In this document: positions 56,271 through 63,569 of the stretch, piece after piece
Layout of the letters: every line of letters starts with the position of its first letter
How positions within the stretch are numbered: position 1 is the stretch's first letter
Origin: Micromonospora inyonensis
Lineage (GTDB): Bacteria > Actinomycetota > Actinomycetes > Mycobacteriales > Micromonosporaceae
Assembly: GCF_900091415.1 (NCBI RefSeq)
Contig: NZ_FMHU01000001.1
Span: 3,222,778-3,286,777 of the forward strand
Length of the DNA: 64,000 nt
Direction: 5' to 3'
The notes under the pieces: model-generated
Databases searched by the model: none
What the model was told of the DNA's origin: nothing
The model's input: the letters and a program-made list of their open reading frames with translations, nothing else
Program-made: the position numbers and the translations under genes

Positions 56271-57631
56271 CCGCCCCGACGATCAACGGCACCCGCTACC
56301 CGCAGCCGGTGGAGGACCTGCTGCCGGCAGCCCGGAAGCTGGCCGACGAGCTGGGCGACGTGCCGTCGCGGAACCGGCTGATGCGGGAATTCCGGATCGG
56401 TGCGCCGAAGGCCGACGAGCTACGTACCCGGCTCATCGAGGAGAAGGCCCAGGAGATCGGCACCCAGGAGTACGAGGAGCACCTGCGCCGCCGGCTGGCC
56501 GAGAAGTTCGACTACACGCCGCCGGACGAGCGGCCCGCCGAGCGGGAGCCGCTGCCGCACCTTCCCGGGCTCGACGGCCTGGAGATGGTGCGCGCGGCCG
56601 TCGACCTGGCCGACCGGCGGGGAGCGACGCCAACCGCCGAGCAGCTCGCGGAGGCGTTCGGCATCGACGTCGACCGCGCGGGCCTGTTGGCCAGCCTGGC
56701 GGAGGTGGCCCGCCAGCGTCGCGCCGCTGGTCTCCCGGTCGACCTCGGCGAGTCGACCGCCGAGGAGCCGCCGGTGGACCCGTGGGACTACGCGGAGCCG
56801 ATCGGCCCGGAGTCGCCCGCGGAGTACCACGAGCGGGCGCGGGAGGACATCCACGGGAGGCTGGAGGAGGCCAAGCAGGCGGGCCGGCTGACCGGGTTCG
56901 GCATCCACCCGGACCGCCCCGGACCGACCGGGGCGGACCCGACCGGCGACGTACCCGGGTACGCCCCGGTGGGCGAGCCGGGTACGGACGCGGTCGACAT
57001 CCCCCTCGACGACGACGCCCCGGCCACCCCGCAGCCGCCGCAGACCGCCGTCCAGACCGCCCCGGACACCCGGGTACGTATCGACACCGACCACGCTCCG
57101 GAGGTCACCGAAACGGAATCCGCCGCTGAGCCGATCGAGCAGGTGGAGACGGTCGGACACCCGGGTACGAAGATCACGAGCCGGACCGCTCGGCCGCTCC
57201 CGGTGTGGCCGGTGTGGCTGCTGATGCTGCCCGCGTTCGTCGCGGTGTGGGCCGGGTGGGTGGAGCTGGGCAAGCTCACCGGGTTCGGCCCGGTGGACCT
57301 GCTGCCCGGGTTCACCCGGGACAATGGCGAACCGCTGGCCACCCTGGACACGGCGATCACCCTGCCGATCGGCATGGAAACCTACGCCGGGTACGCCCTG
57401 TACGTGTGGCTGTCCGGGCGGACCACCGGCCGCGCCAAGCGGTTCGCCATGACGTCCGCGCTGATCGCGCTCACCCTGGGCGGCGGCGCGCAAATCACCT
57501 ACCACCTGCTCACCAGGCCGGACACCGGTGCCGCCCCGTGGCAGATCACCACCGTCGTCGCCTGCCTGCCCGTGGTGGTGCTCGGCATGGGTGCCGCCTT
57601 GGGCCACCTCGTCCGTGAGGAGACCCGATGA
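56267..57631 (+). CDS. Four-helix membrane protein in the Spd position of the transfer module
   Basis: 454 residues. The N-terminal third has two helix-turn-helix-like units (about 13-50: VPSRNRLMREFRIGAPKADE; about 118-140: PTAEQLAEAFGIDVDRAGLL). An acidic, Pro-rich linker (about 165-305) follows, then four membrane helices at about 310-330, 360-382, 394-415 and 426-448. DNA-binding-like heads joined to membrane tails, placed before the FtsK-type gene, are common in AICEs, where Spd proteins help plasmid spread through the mycelium. GTG at 56267 overlaps the previous stop. The exact role is inferred from position. Confidence 0.7.
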   Translation: MTAPTINGTRYPQPVEDLLPAARKLADELGDVPSRNRLMREFRIGAPKADELRTRLIEEKAQEIGTQEYEEHLRRRLAEKFDYTPPDERPAEREPLPHLPGLDGLEMVRAAVDLADRRGATPTAEQLAEAFGIDVDRAGLLASLAEVARQRRAAGLPVDLGESTAEEPPVDPWDYAEPIGPESPAEYHERAREDIHGRLEEAKQAGRLTGFGIHPDRPGPTGADPTGDVPGYAPVGEPGTDAVDIPLDDDAPATPQPPQTAVQTAPDTRVRIDTDHAPEVTETESAAEPIEQVETVGHPGTKITSRTARPLPVWPVWLLMLPAFVAVWAGWVELGKLTGFGPVDLLPGFTRDNGEPLATLDTAITLPIGMETYAGYALYVWLSGRTTGRAKRFAMTSALIALTLGGGAQITYHLLTRPDTGAAPWQITTVVACLPVVVLGMGAALGHLVREETR

Positions 57632-57816
57632 GCGCCGTCAGCAGCCAGCACATGCACGGACACTGCGACACCTGCGGCCGGTGCGCCCAGGACGACGGCG
57701 CGTCCGGATCCCGGATCCGGTCGGTCGCCGACCGGCAGCTCCGCCGCGCCGGGTGGACCGCCGCCGGCAACCAGGTCGGCTGCCCCGACCACCCCGTCAC
57801 CACCGACCAGAGCTGA
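57628..57816 (+). CDS. Small cysteine/histidine-rich protein
   Basis: 62 residues with HMHGHCDTCGRCAQDDG near the start and GCPDHP near the end, giving a C-x2-C-x2-C plus C/H set that may bind zinc. ATG at 57628 overlaps the membrane protein's stop. Function unknown. Confidence 0.6.
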   Translation: MSAVSSQHMHGHCDTCGRCAQDDGASGSRIRSVADRQLRRAGWTAAGNQVGCPDHPVTTDQS

Positions 57817-57900
57817 CCGTCCTCCGTGGCCACCGGCACCCATCACTGCCGGTGGCACGCGGAGCCGGCCAGAGCCGGACCGATACGAAAGGAGATGGCC

Positions 57901-58134
57901 ATGGCCATCACGAGCTGCGAGAGGTGCGGAACCACGAAGTTCCGCAGCGTGTCCACCGACGCGACGGGCACCCTGGCCACCTGCAAGGACGGGCACCTGT
58001 CGTTCGACGGCTCCACCGCCACCGGCGGGGACATCAACATCGGCAGCGTCAACGTCAAGGGCGGCGCGTCCGCCATCGGCCACGGCGCGGTCGCCATCTG
58101 CCACACCGACGGCCGGAAGAAGGGGCGCCGCTGA
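57901..58134 (+). CDS. Small element protein with N-terminal zinc-ribbon-like pair
   Basis: 77 residues from ATG 57901: MAITSCERCGTTKFRSVSTD. One CxxC is followed by C48 (approx.) and a Gly-rich repeat-like section (GGDINIGSVNVKGGASAIGH). The ribosome binding site AAAGGAG at 57888-57894 has best spacing to 57901, so an earlier ATG at 57895 is rejected. The stop overlaps the next start (TGATG). Confidence 0.65.
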   Translation: MAITSCERCGTTKFRSVSTDATGTLATCKDGHLSFDGSTATGGDINIGSVNVKGGASAIGHGAVAICHTDGRKKGRR

Positions 58135-58277
58135 TGGCGCACCGGTGCGGACGCTGCGGCTGCATGCACTCCCAGTCTGGCGGCATCCCCGGCCGCGGCT
58201 GCCTGTCGTGCGGGTGCGCGTGCGCCCCCCTCGACGGCGGTAAGACGTGCCGCTGCTGCAAGGCCAGCGACAAGTAG
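58134..58277 (+). CDS. Cysteine-rich mini-protein
   Basis: 47 residues with 10 cysteines: RCGRCGCMHSQ, then GCLSCGCACAPL, then TCRCCKASDK. The spacing (C-x2-C-x-C; C-x2-C-x-C-x-C; C-x-C-C) resembles metal-binding mini-proteins such as metallothioneins or double zinc ribbons, but no family match is claimed. It overlaps the previous gene by TGATG, so it is most likely expressed. Confidence 0.6.
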   Translation: MAHRCGRCGCMHSQSGGIPGRGCLSCGCACAPLDGGKTCRCCKASDK

Positions 58278-58285
58278 CACATCGC

Positions 58286-58326
58286 GCGGGGCCCGGCCAG
58301 CCGGCACAGCTACGGCCGGGCCCCGC
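58286..58326 (+). terminator. Hairpin between the mini-protein and translocase genes
   Basis: A perfect 13-bp stem (GCGGGGCCCGGCC, 58286-58298, with 58314-58326) has a 15-nt loop. The arm matches the chromosomal terminator at 31775-31808. It would separate the small-gene run from the translocase or attenuate it. Confidence 0.55.
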
Positions 58327-58352
58327 ATCCCCAGCAACGAGGAGCAACCATC

Positions 58353-60401
58353 ATGACCCAGCAGATCCCCCAGCAGCGCGACGACCGGGAGACGGTGGCG
58401 ATCGAGGCCACCCGGGAAGGCGGTCCCGTTGACCCGCCCGTCACCTCGACGACGTTCGCGGACATCACCAGCCGCCGCGACGTGCGGCCCATCCTGCCGG
58501 CGGCGTTGCGGTCCCGCGCCGGGTGGGTCGGCCTGGTCGTCGACACCGCCCGCCTGGCCGTGCACGCGTCCGGGTTCCACGCCGTCCGCCTGCCGCTGTA
58601 CGCCGGCCGGGCCGCCATGTACGCCCCGCGCGGTCTGTGGCGGGCCCTATACCTGCCCGTGCGGTGGGCCAGCGCCGAGGAAGGGAACTGGCACCTTCGG
58701 CAGCAGGCCGCCAACCGCAACGACCCGCAAACCTGGTTGGCCCTCGACGAGCGGCGCATGCGGCACAGCTCGTGGCGGTGGCCGGTCGTGATCACCCTCG
58801 CCTTCGCGGTCGCAGTGTCCGGCGTGACGTTCGCGTACTTCGCGCCCGGCGGGCGGTGGGTGATCGTCGGCGCGCTGTTCCTACTCGCCGGATGGATGGG
58901 ACGGCCCGCCGACAAGCCGATCGTCGACCGGGTCACGTTGGGCGGGACGTACGTGCGGCTCACCGCCGACCTGACCCGCGCCGCCCTCGTCGCGTGTGGG
59001 GCCGGCATCAAGGACCCCGCCGCGGTGACGTTCCCCCGCGAGATTGCCCGCGACCCCGCCGGACGTGGCCACGTGGCCGTGATCTCGCTGCCGGCCGGGG
59101 TGGTGGCCACCGACGTCATCGACCGCCGTGACCGGCTCGCCGCCGGGTTCCGGCTTCCCGTCGACCAGGTGTGGCCCGACCCGGTGCGCGGCGAGCACCC
59201 CGGCATGCTGGAAATCTACGTGTCCGACAAGCCGGTCAGCGCGATGCGGCAACCGCCGTGGCCGCTGCTGGAGGAGGGCACCACCGACTACTTCGAGCCG
59301 TTCCCCTACGGGGCCGACGTGCGGCTCCGCCCCGTCACCTGGTCACTGGCCGAACGGAACAGCCTGTTCGGTGGGGTGCCCGGCTCCGGCAAGTCCCTCG
59401 CCGCCCGCAACGTGCTGCTGGGTGCGGTGCTCGATCCGCTGGTCATCCCCGTCATCAGCGAGCTCAAAGGCTCCGGTGACTACGACTGCTTCGAACAGCT
59501 GTGCCCGCCCGGCATGTACGTGTGCGGCGCAGACGAACGGTCCATCGCCCGCACGTTGGACATCATCGAATGGCTGTACGGGCTGTGCGAGGAACGCGGC
59601 CCCCTGGTCGCCAAGTACGCCCGCGCCGGCATGAACAGCGTGAAGAAGGTCAACCGGGCCATGGCCGAACATGACGAACGGCTCCGCCCGGTGGTGGCGA
59701 TGTTCGACGAGGTACAGGAGTTCATGTCGTCGAAGCACGGCATCAAGGGGCCGGGTGCGCCGATGCTGCTGTCCACCATCAAACGGGCCCGCGCCCTCGG
59801 CATTCACGTCATCGTCGCCACCCAACGCTTCGACAAGGACTCCTTGCCGAAAGCGATTTCCAGCCTGATCACCAACCGGGCCGCCCTCGCGGTCCCGGCG
59901 CAGCCGGAAACGGACATGATCCTCGGCACGTCGGCGTACCGCACCGGGGCCCGGCCGACGGCGTTCGTGCCCGGTGAGGACTCCGGTTGGATGGTCCGCG
60001 CCGGGTTCACCGCCGGCTACGAAACCGTCCGCGCCGCGCTCGTCGACGACGACCAGGCCGCCGCCGTCTGCGCTCGTGCCCTGGCGCTGCGCTCCGGTGT
60101 CCGCCCCGAGCCGGGTCCGGTCCGCGTGCACGCCCGGAACCTGCTCGACGACGTCCGTCGGGTGTGGGACGGCAGTGAGCCGGCCCTGTGGTCGGAGCTG
60201 ATCGTGCCGCGGCTACGGCACCTCGACCCCGAGGTGTACGGGGACCTGACCGTCGAGATTTTCGGCGCTCGGATGGCCGCCGCCGGGGTGCCCACCGCCG
60301 ACATCGGACGCCGCATCGACGGCAAGGCCACCACCCGCAAGGGCGTCCGCCTGGCGGCCCTCGACGCCCGGATCAAGGCCGCCGAACTCGAATCGCGCTA
60401 G
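58353..60401 (+). CDS. FtsK/SpoIIIE-type DNA translocase (TraB-like)
   Basis: 682 residues. TraB-like pumps form hexamers at the membrane and move double-stranded DNA between mycelia. Two membrane helices lie near 145-163 and 168-184. Walker A GVPGSGKSLAARN is at about 341-353 and Walker B VVAMFDEVQEF at about 447. IHVIVATQRFDKDSLPKAIS and NRAALAVPAQPETDMILGT are the usual FtsK blocks. The C-terminal part (about 600-682) looks like a winged-helix DNA-recognition domain (IGRRIDGKATTRKGVR). ATG follows GAGGAG. Repeats just behind its stop could be its DNA target. Confidence 0.88.
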   Translation: MTQQIPQQRDDRETVAIEATREGGPVDPPVTSTTFADITSRRDVRPILPAALRSRAGWVGLVVDTARLAVHASGFHAVRLPLYAGRAAMYAPRGLWRALYLPVRWASAEEGNWHLRQQAANRNDPQTWLALDERRMRHSSWRWPVVITLAFAVAVSGVTFAYFAPGGRWVIVGALFLLAGWMGRPADKPIVDRVTLGGTYVRLTADLTRAALVACGAGIKDPAAVTFPREIARDPAGRGHVAVISLPAGVVATDVIDRRDRLAAGFRLPVDQVWPDPVRGEHPGMLEIYVSDKPVSAMRQPPWPLLEEGTTDYFEPFPYGADVRLRPVTWSLAERNSLFGGVPGSGKSLAARNVLLGAVLDPLVIPVISELKGSGDYDCFEQLCPPGMYVCGADERSIARTLDIIEWLYGLCEERGPLVAKYARAGMNSVKKVNRAMAEHDERLRPVVAMFDEVQEFMSSKHGIKGPGAPMLLSTIKRARALGIHVIVATQRFDKDSLPKAISSLITNRAALAVPAQPETDMILGTSAYRTGARPTAFVPGEDSGWMVRAGFTAGYETVRAALVDDDQAAAVCARALALRSGVRPEPGPVRVHARNLLDDVRRVWDGSEPALWSELIVPRLRHLDPEVYGDLTVEIFGARMAAAGVPTADIGRRIDGKATTRKGVRLAALDARIKAAELESR

Positions 60402-60468
60402 CACCCGGCAGGGGCTAGCGATAGCCCCACCGCTAGCCCCGCTGGCCAGCGGAAACGCGGCTAGCCCC
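60396..60468. repeat. Clustered CTAGCCCC repeats behind the translocase gene (candidate clt locus)
   Basis: GGGGCTAG (60411-60418) and ATAGCCCC (60421-60428) form a 7-bp hairpin with loop GCGA. CTAGCCCC recurs at 60433-60440 and 60461-60468, and CGCTAGCACC lies at 60396-60405. TraB proteins recognise short repeats near the traB 3' end in studied actinomycete plasmids. Confidence 0.5.
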
Positions 60469-60507
60469 ACCAACCCACCAACCCCGAAACCCGCCCCAGG
60501 AGGGCAC

Positions 60508-60750
60508 ATGCAGGCCACGTTGACCGCTATCGCAATCGGCACCCTCGCCGCCCTCGGCTACGCCGTGTCGTGCGCCGTGTGGCCGTTCGCCCGCTGCTGG
60601 GTGTGCGACGGCAAAGCCCACCACACCCCGAAGGGCAACACCCGGATCTCCCGCCCCTGCCGCTGGTGCAAGGCCACCGGCCGGCGGTTGCGGCTCGGCC
60701 GCCGCGTCTGGAACCGCATCAGGGTCGCCCACCACAACGGCACCCGCTGA
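60508..60750 (+). CDS. Small membrane protein with zinc-finger-like tail
   Basis: 80 residues. A membrane-length N-terminus (TAIAIGTLAALGYAVSCAVW, about 5-24) is followed by CWVCDGKAHHT and CRWCKATGRR, two CxxC pairs resembling half of a DnaJ-type zinc finger, and a basic end. ATG follows AGGAGG. Proteins of this layout occur near tra genes in other AICEs as I recall. Function unknown. A strong terminator follows. Confidence 0.68.
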   Translation: MQATLTAIAIGTLAALGYAVSCAVWPFARCWVCDGKAHHTPKGNTRISRPCRWCKATGRRLRLGRRVWNRIRVAHHNGTR

Positions 60751-60765
60751 CTCACAGACGCAGCG

Positions 60766-60799
60766 AACGGCCCGCCAGGGACGATCCTGGCGGGCCGTT
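60766..60799. terminator. Strong bidirectional terminator in the element
   Basis: A perfect 14-bp stem (AACGGCCCGCCAGG, 60766-60779, with 60786-60799), loop GACGAT, is followed by GTTGTTGT. It lies between convergent forward and reverse gene runs of the element. Confidence 0.8.
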
Positions 60800-60811
60800 G
60801 TTGTGGCAGGG

Positions 60812-61084
60812 CTACGGATGCCGCTCCGCGCTCTCGTGATCGGTCCACCGCGACCACTCGGGGCGGAACGTCTCGACGTAGCTGCGGCCTGTCTCGGCGC
60901 ACCAGCGGCGGCGGGCGTGCAGGTGCCGGCGGAACGCCCGGATGTGCCGCCACGACGGCCACGACTCACCCGCGTGATGCGGCGGCTGCTGCTCCGACTC
61001 GTCCGCCCAGTCGGCGTACCGGAACCGCACCAGCGTCGGCGGCGGCCCGTCGCCCAGCGGAACGGGCCGCTCACGCCGCCGCAT
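60812..61084 (-). CDS. Element protein of unknown function
   Basis: 90 residues from ATG 61084: MRRRERPVPLGDGPPPTLVR. Rich in Trp, Arg and His (WPSWRHIRAFRRHLHARRRW), so it may bind nucleic acid. The start overlaps the upstream 58-residue gene by 14 bp. Family unknown. Confidence 0.5.
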   Translation of the reverse strand: MRRRERPVPLGDGPPPTLVRFRYADWADESEQQPPHHAGESWPSWRHIRAFRRHLHARRRWCAETGRSYVETFRPEWSRWTDHESAERHP

Positions 61085-61247
61085 CGACGCCCCAGCGGGC
61101 CCGGTGCGCGTCACGGCGGGCGAACAGCACGTCGAGCACCCGGTAGCCGTTCTGCGCGCACCACGCCCGGGTGTCGGCCGCCGGCACGCCCTGGGCGAGC
61201 AGCCACGCCGGCATCACCGGCCGTTCGCCGTCACCGCGGCGCCTCAC
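61071..61247 (-). CDS. Small element protein of unknown function
   Basis: 58 residues from GTG 61247: VRRRGDGERPVMPAWLLAQG and so on, ending WGVDAAA. The middle (VPAADTRAWCAQNGYRVLDV) looks like a small helix-strand unit. The start overlaps the P27-like gene's stop by GTGA. An internal ATG (residue 12) is an alternative start. Confidence 0.5.
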   Translation of the reverse strand: MRRRGDGERPVMPAWLLAQGVPAADTRAWCAQNGYRVLDVLFARRDAHRARWGVDAAA

Positions 61248-61645
61248 GCCACACCCCGAATGCCGTACGCGCCCCGGGCGGCACCACGACGCTGTGGACG
61301 CCGCAGGTGCGCCGGCTGGTCGCCTTCCTCACCCGCCGGCAGACGCAGCGACGCCGACAGCCGCGACAGAGCGATCCGCATCTGCCGGGCCTCCACGATC
61401 GCCGGGTGCACCCGCTGAGTCAGGCCCGGACCGGGAACCATCGTCCCCTCGGCGGCGACGATCGCCGCCAGGTCGTCGAGCAGGTCGACGGTACGGACCA
61501 TCTCCCGCAGCAACGCCACCTCGTGTTGCTCCAGCTCGTACACGTCGAGCACCGACCGCCACAGCCTCAGCCCTGACTCCCGGGTGCCAGGGGGCGGCAG
61601 GGCGATGTCACCCTCAGTGGTTTGGTTACTGTCTGTTACTGCCAC
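61244..61645 (-). CDS. P27-like phage terminase small subunit homologue
   Basis: 133 residues. The pattern GLRLWRSVLDVYELEQHEVALLREMVRTVD followed by HPAIVEARQMRIALSRLSAS and PQRRGAARGAYGIRG matches small terminases of the P27 group, which in phages bind DNA at packaging sites. Here no large terminase is near, and copies are known from AICE-type elements. GTG at 61645 has GGAG 7 bp upstream. It heads a coupled three-gene run. Role in the element: possibly DNA recognition; inference. Confidence 0.65.
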   Translation of the reverse strand: MAVTDSNQTTEGDIALPPPGTRESGLRLWRSVLDVYELEQHEVALLREMVRTVDLLDDLAAIVAAEGTMVPGPGLTQRVHPAIVEARQMRIALSRLSASLRLPAGEEGDQPAHLRRPQRRGAARGAYGIRGVA

Positions 61646-61750
61646 GAGCAGACTCCAATCGGACTCTCGTTCGATTCAGACCACAGCCGCACCCGAAAGC
61701 CTGGCCCCGGGGGTCCGGAGGCCGACTGGTCTTGCGTGTCGACCCCATCC

Positions 61751-61792
61751 CCTCACCGTGCGTCACCAGGGGGATGGTGACGCACGGTGAGG
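61751..61792. terminator. 18-bp perfect inverted repeat
   Basis: CCTCACCGTGCGTCACCA (61751-61768) and its complement (61775-61792) enclose the loop GGGGGA. It lies between the reverse-strand 190-residue gene and the P27-like gene. It could end transcription from the former or be a protein-binding site. Confidence 0.6.
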
Positions 61793-61809
61793 TTCGGCGC
61801 TGGTCGGTT

Positions 61810-61823
61810 CATCGCGCGCGATG
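61810..61823. repeat. 14-bp perfect palindrome CATCGCGCGCGATG
   Basis: No spacer. It lies 18 bp beyond the 18-bp inverted repeat, in the same 274-bp gap. Possibly an operator; no other evidence. Confidence 0.5.
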
Positions 61824-61919
61824 GAATTGACCCGCTCACCGACCATCGATCCACTGACCTGCGCAAGCGTTGACGCAGCAGCGGTGACGTTGACGCCGGG
61901 CATGGGGGTCAGCGGCCGT

Positions 61920-62492
61920 TCACCGGGCGCGTCCGGTGCGTGCGTCGCGCCGGGCCTTGGCCTGCTGCACCCAGCTCGTGTCGTACCGCGCGGGCGCGGG
62001 GACGTCGGGGGCGTCGGCGGTGAGGATCTCGCGCCCGCGGCGGGTGTCCTCGAGGTCCTGCACGGCCGAGAAGTAGCGCAGGGCCTCGGCCTTGGTGCGC
62101 CCGGAACGCGGGTCCTGCACGTCCTGGAGGGCGGCGTGGTACCGCTGGGCCTCGGCCCGCGCCTCCTCCTCCTGCCTACGCGCCCGGGTGTCCTCGAGGT
62201 CCTGCACGGCCGAGTAGTACGACAGCGCCTCGGCCTTGGTGCGGCCGACCGCGGCACCGCCGGTGCGCCACACCTCGGCCGGGTTCACGACCGCGCCCTG
62301 CTGCTCGGCCAGCAGCATCGCCGCGCGGATGGCCTGTTCCTCGGCGGTGCCGGCGACGGCACGGCGCCGCTGGTTGTCGGCGGCGAGTTCTCGCAGGTAG
62401 TCGCGGTTGTCGGCGTCGCACCGGGCGCGCAGGGCCGGGGACATGCGGTCGTAGCTGGCACCCCAACCGCCGGGGGTGGTGATGGTGTCCAT
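61920..62492 (-). CDS. Element protein with an internal sequence repeat
   Basis: 190 residues from ATG 62492, set by AAGGAGA 6 bp upstream. The text GRTKAEALSYYSAVQDLEDT (about 88-107) recurs as GRTKAEALRYFSAVQDLEDT (about 137-156), with a looser version between (EAQRYHAALQDVQDPRSG). The repeats are also clear in the DNA (about 62044-62095 and 62190-62241). Strongly helical and charged. It ends QAKARRDARTGRAR. No family recognised; a scaffold or coiled-coil role is possible. Confidence 0.65.
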   Translation of the reverse strand: MDTITTPGGWGASYDRMSPALRARCDADNRDYLRELAADNQRRRAVAGTAEEQAIRAAMLLAEQQGAVVNPAEVWRTGGAAVGRTKAEALSYYSAVQDLEDTRARRQEEEARAEAQRYHAALQDVQDPRSGRTKAEALRYFSAVQDLEDTRRGREILTADAPDVPAPARYDTSWVQQAKARRDARTGRAR

Positions 62493-62599
62493 GTCTTCTC
62501 CTTGTGCCGCATCGTGTTCGGCGGGTGGCCCGGTGCGGCTCCGGGCTTCCGCCACCTTCGTGACCGTCACGGCACGAAGTCGTCTGAGAGGGCGCCCGT

Positions 62600-62995
62600 T
62601 CACCGGCGGGGCCCTTTGCCCCGGCCGCGTCCACGTCGACCGCGTGGGCGGGCCCTTCCCGTACCCCTCGGCCGGTCCTGTTCGGCCGTCTGCGTGGCGC
62701 TGAGCGGGCCGGGGTCGGCGGTGATCGGCTTGCAGTCGCCGCACACGCCGTACTGGTAGACGAGCGGACCGAGCTGCACCATGCCCGGGTGGATGCCGTC
62801 GCCGTGCTCGACGCCGGCGCACACCCTTCCGCAGGCGTCGCAGGTGCGGTCCCGGTCGCTGCCGCGAGGCAGGGCGGTCAGGTAGGTGCAGGCGTGGCAG
62901 ACGATGAGGCCGGGTTTCCACGCGGCGGCCACCACCGGCGCGGCCGGTGCGGGTCGGGTTGGTGCCGGCACGTCGACGCCCGGCCGCCGATCCAT
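62600..62995 (-). CDS. Zinc-ribbon-like element protein
   Basis: About 131 residues. Cysteine pairs in IVCHACTYL, TCDACGRVCAG and GVCGDCKPIT form a likely zinc-ribbon set. The C-terminus is very basic (RGTGRARPRGRRGRGRGKGP), which suggests nucleic-acid binding. The start is uncertain: ATG 62995 is used, but it would overlap the upstream gene by 118 bp, so a later GTG may be right. Confidence 0.5.
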   Translation of the reverse strand: MDRRPGVDVPAPTRPAPAAPVVAAAWKPGLIVCHACTYLTALPRGSDRDRTCDACGRVCAGVEHGDGIHPGMVQLGPLVYQYGVCGDCKPITADPGPLSATQTAEQDRPRGTGRARPRGRRGRGRGKGPRR

Positions 62996-63207
62996 GCGGT
63001 GACGGTGTCGAGCAGCGGCAGGCGCAGCCATCCGGGCACGTCAGCGGCGTCGAGGCCGCAAGCGTTGCTCTCCCCGAACACAGTCCGCGCGGTGTCGGTC
63101 ATCAGCCGGTGGGCGTCGACGCTGGCCGCGTCGACCTGGTCGACGACGTGTACCGGGGCGTGGGCCCGAAGGTACGCGGCCAACTCGGCGTAGCGGGGGT
63201 GCAGCAT
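62878..63207 (-). CDS. Element protein of unknown function
   Basis: 109 residues from ATG 63207: MLHPRYAELAAYLRAHAPVH. The first 70 residues look protein-like (VDQVDAASVDAHRLMTDTAR); the last 35 are Arg/Pro-rich and lie over the next gene, so the true end may differ. The start overlaps the previous stop (TGATG). Confidence 0.5.
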   Translation of the reverse strand: MLHPRYAELAAYLRAHAPVHVVDQVDAASVDAHRLMTDTARTVFGESNACGLDAADVPGWLRLPLLDTVTAWIGGRASTCRHQPDPHRPRRWWPPRGNPASSSATPAPT

Positions 63208-63569
63208 CAGCGCTTCGGAGGGCCAGGGCGGGGTTCACCGGGCCAGCCCTTCGCCGAGGGACTGCCGGGCTGCCACGCGGTGAGTGCCTCGGCCCACGCC
63301 TCCGCACCTACGGCGGCGGGGCCGAGGGCGGCGACAAGGTGAAGCAGCGGGTAGGGCGAGGCGGGCCACGTTGGTGGAGGCGAGCACAGCGGCGGCGCCC
63401 CCGTGGTCCCCGCGGGCATGGCGGCGAGGCAGGCGATGACGTCGGCGTTCGCGTCGTCGAAGTCGAGCAGCGCCGGATCGATGTCGGCCGGGGCCTGGTG
63501 GGAGGGGTGAACGGTTCGTTCACCCTGGGGTGGGCGGTGCCGGCCTGGGTGAGCTGCCGGAGGTTCCAC
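63207..63569 (-). CDS. Second half of a split gene, or overlapping gene, of unknown function
   Basis: This frame ends with a TGA that overlaps the next ATG, which argues it is the true end of a translated gene. Good protein text starts at QAPADIDPALLDFDDANADV (about 63518) and runs to the end. The upstream part in this frame (EPPAAHPGRHRPPQ) looks like noise. The preceding frame (63308-63790) shows the opposite pattern. Together they suggest one gene of about 195 codons with a -1 frame change near 63520-63540. Confidence 0.4.
   Translation of the reverse strand: MEPPAAHPGRHRPPQGERTVHPSHQAPADIDPALLDFDDANADVIACLAAMPAGTTGAPPLCSPPPTWPASPYPLLHLVAALGPAAVGAEAWAEALTAWQPGSPSAKGWPGEPRPGPPKR

Noticed and set aside
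61640..61705. tRNA-like stretch with TTCGATTC near 61673
   Set aside because: The T-arm bases around the loop do not pair (two or more mismatches in five), and no acceptor stem could be built.
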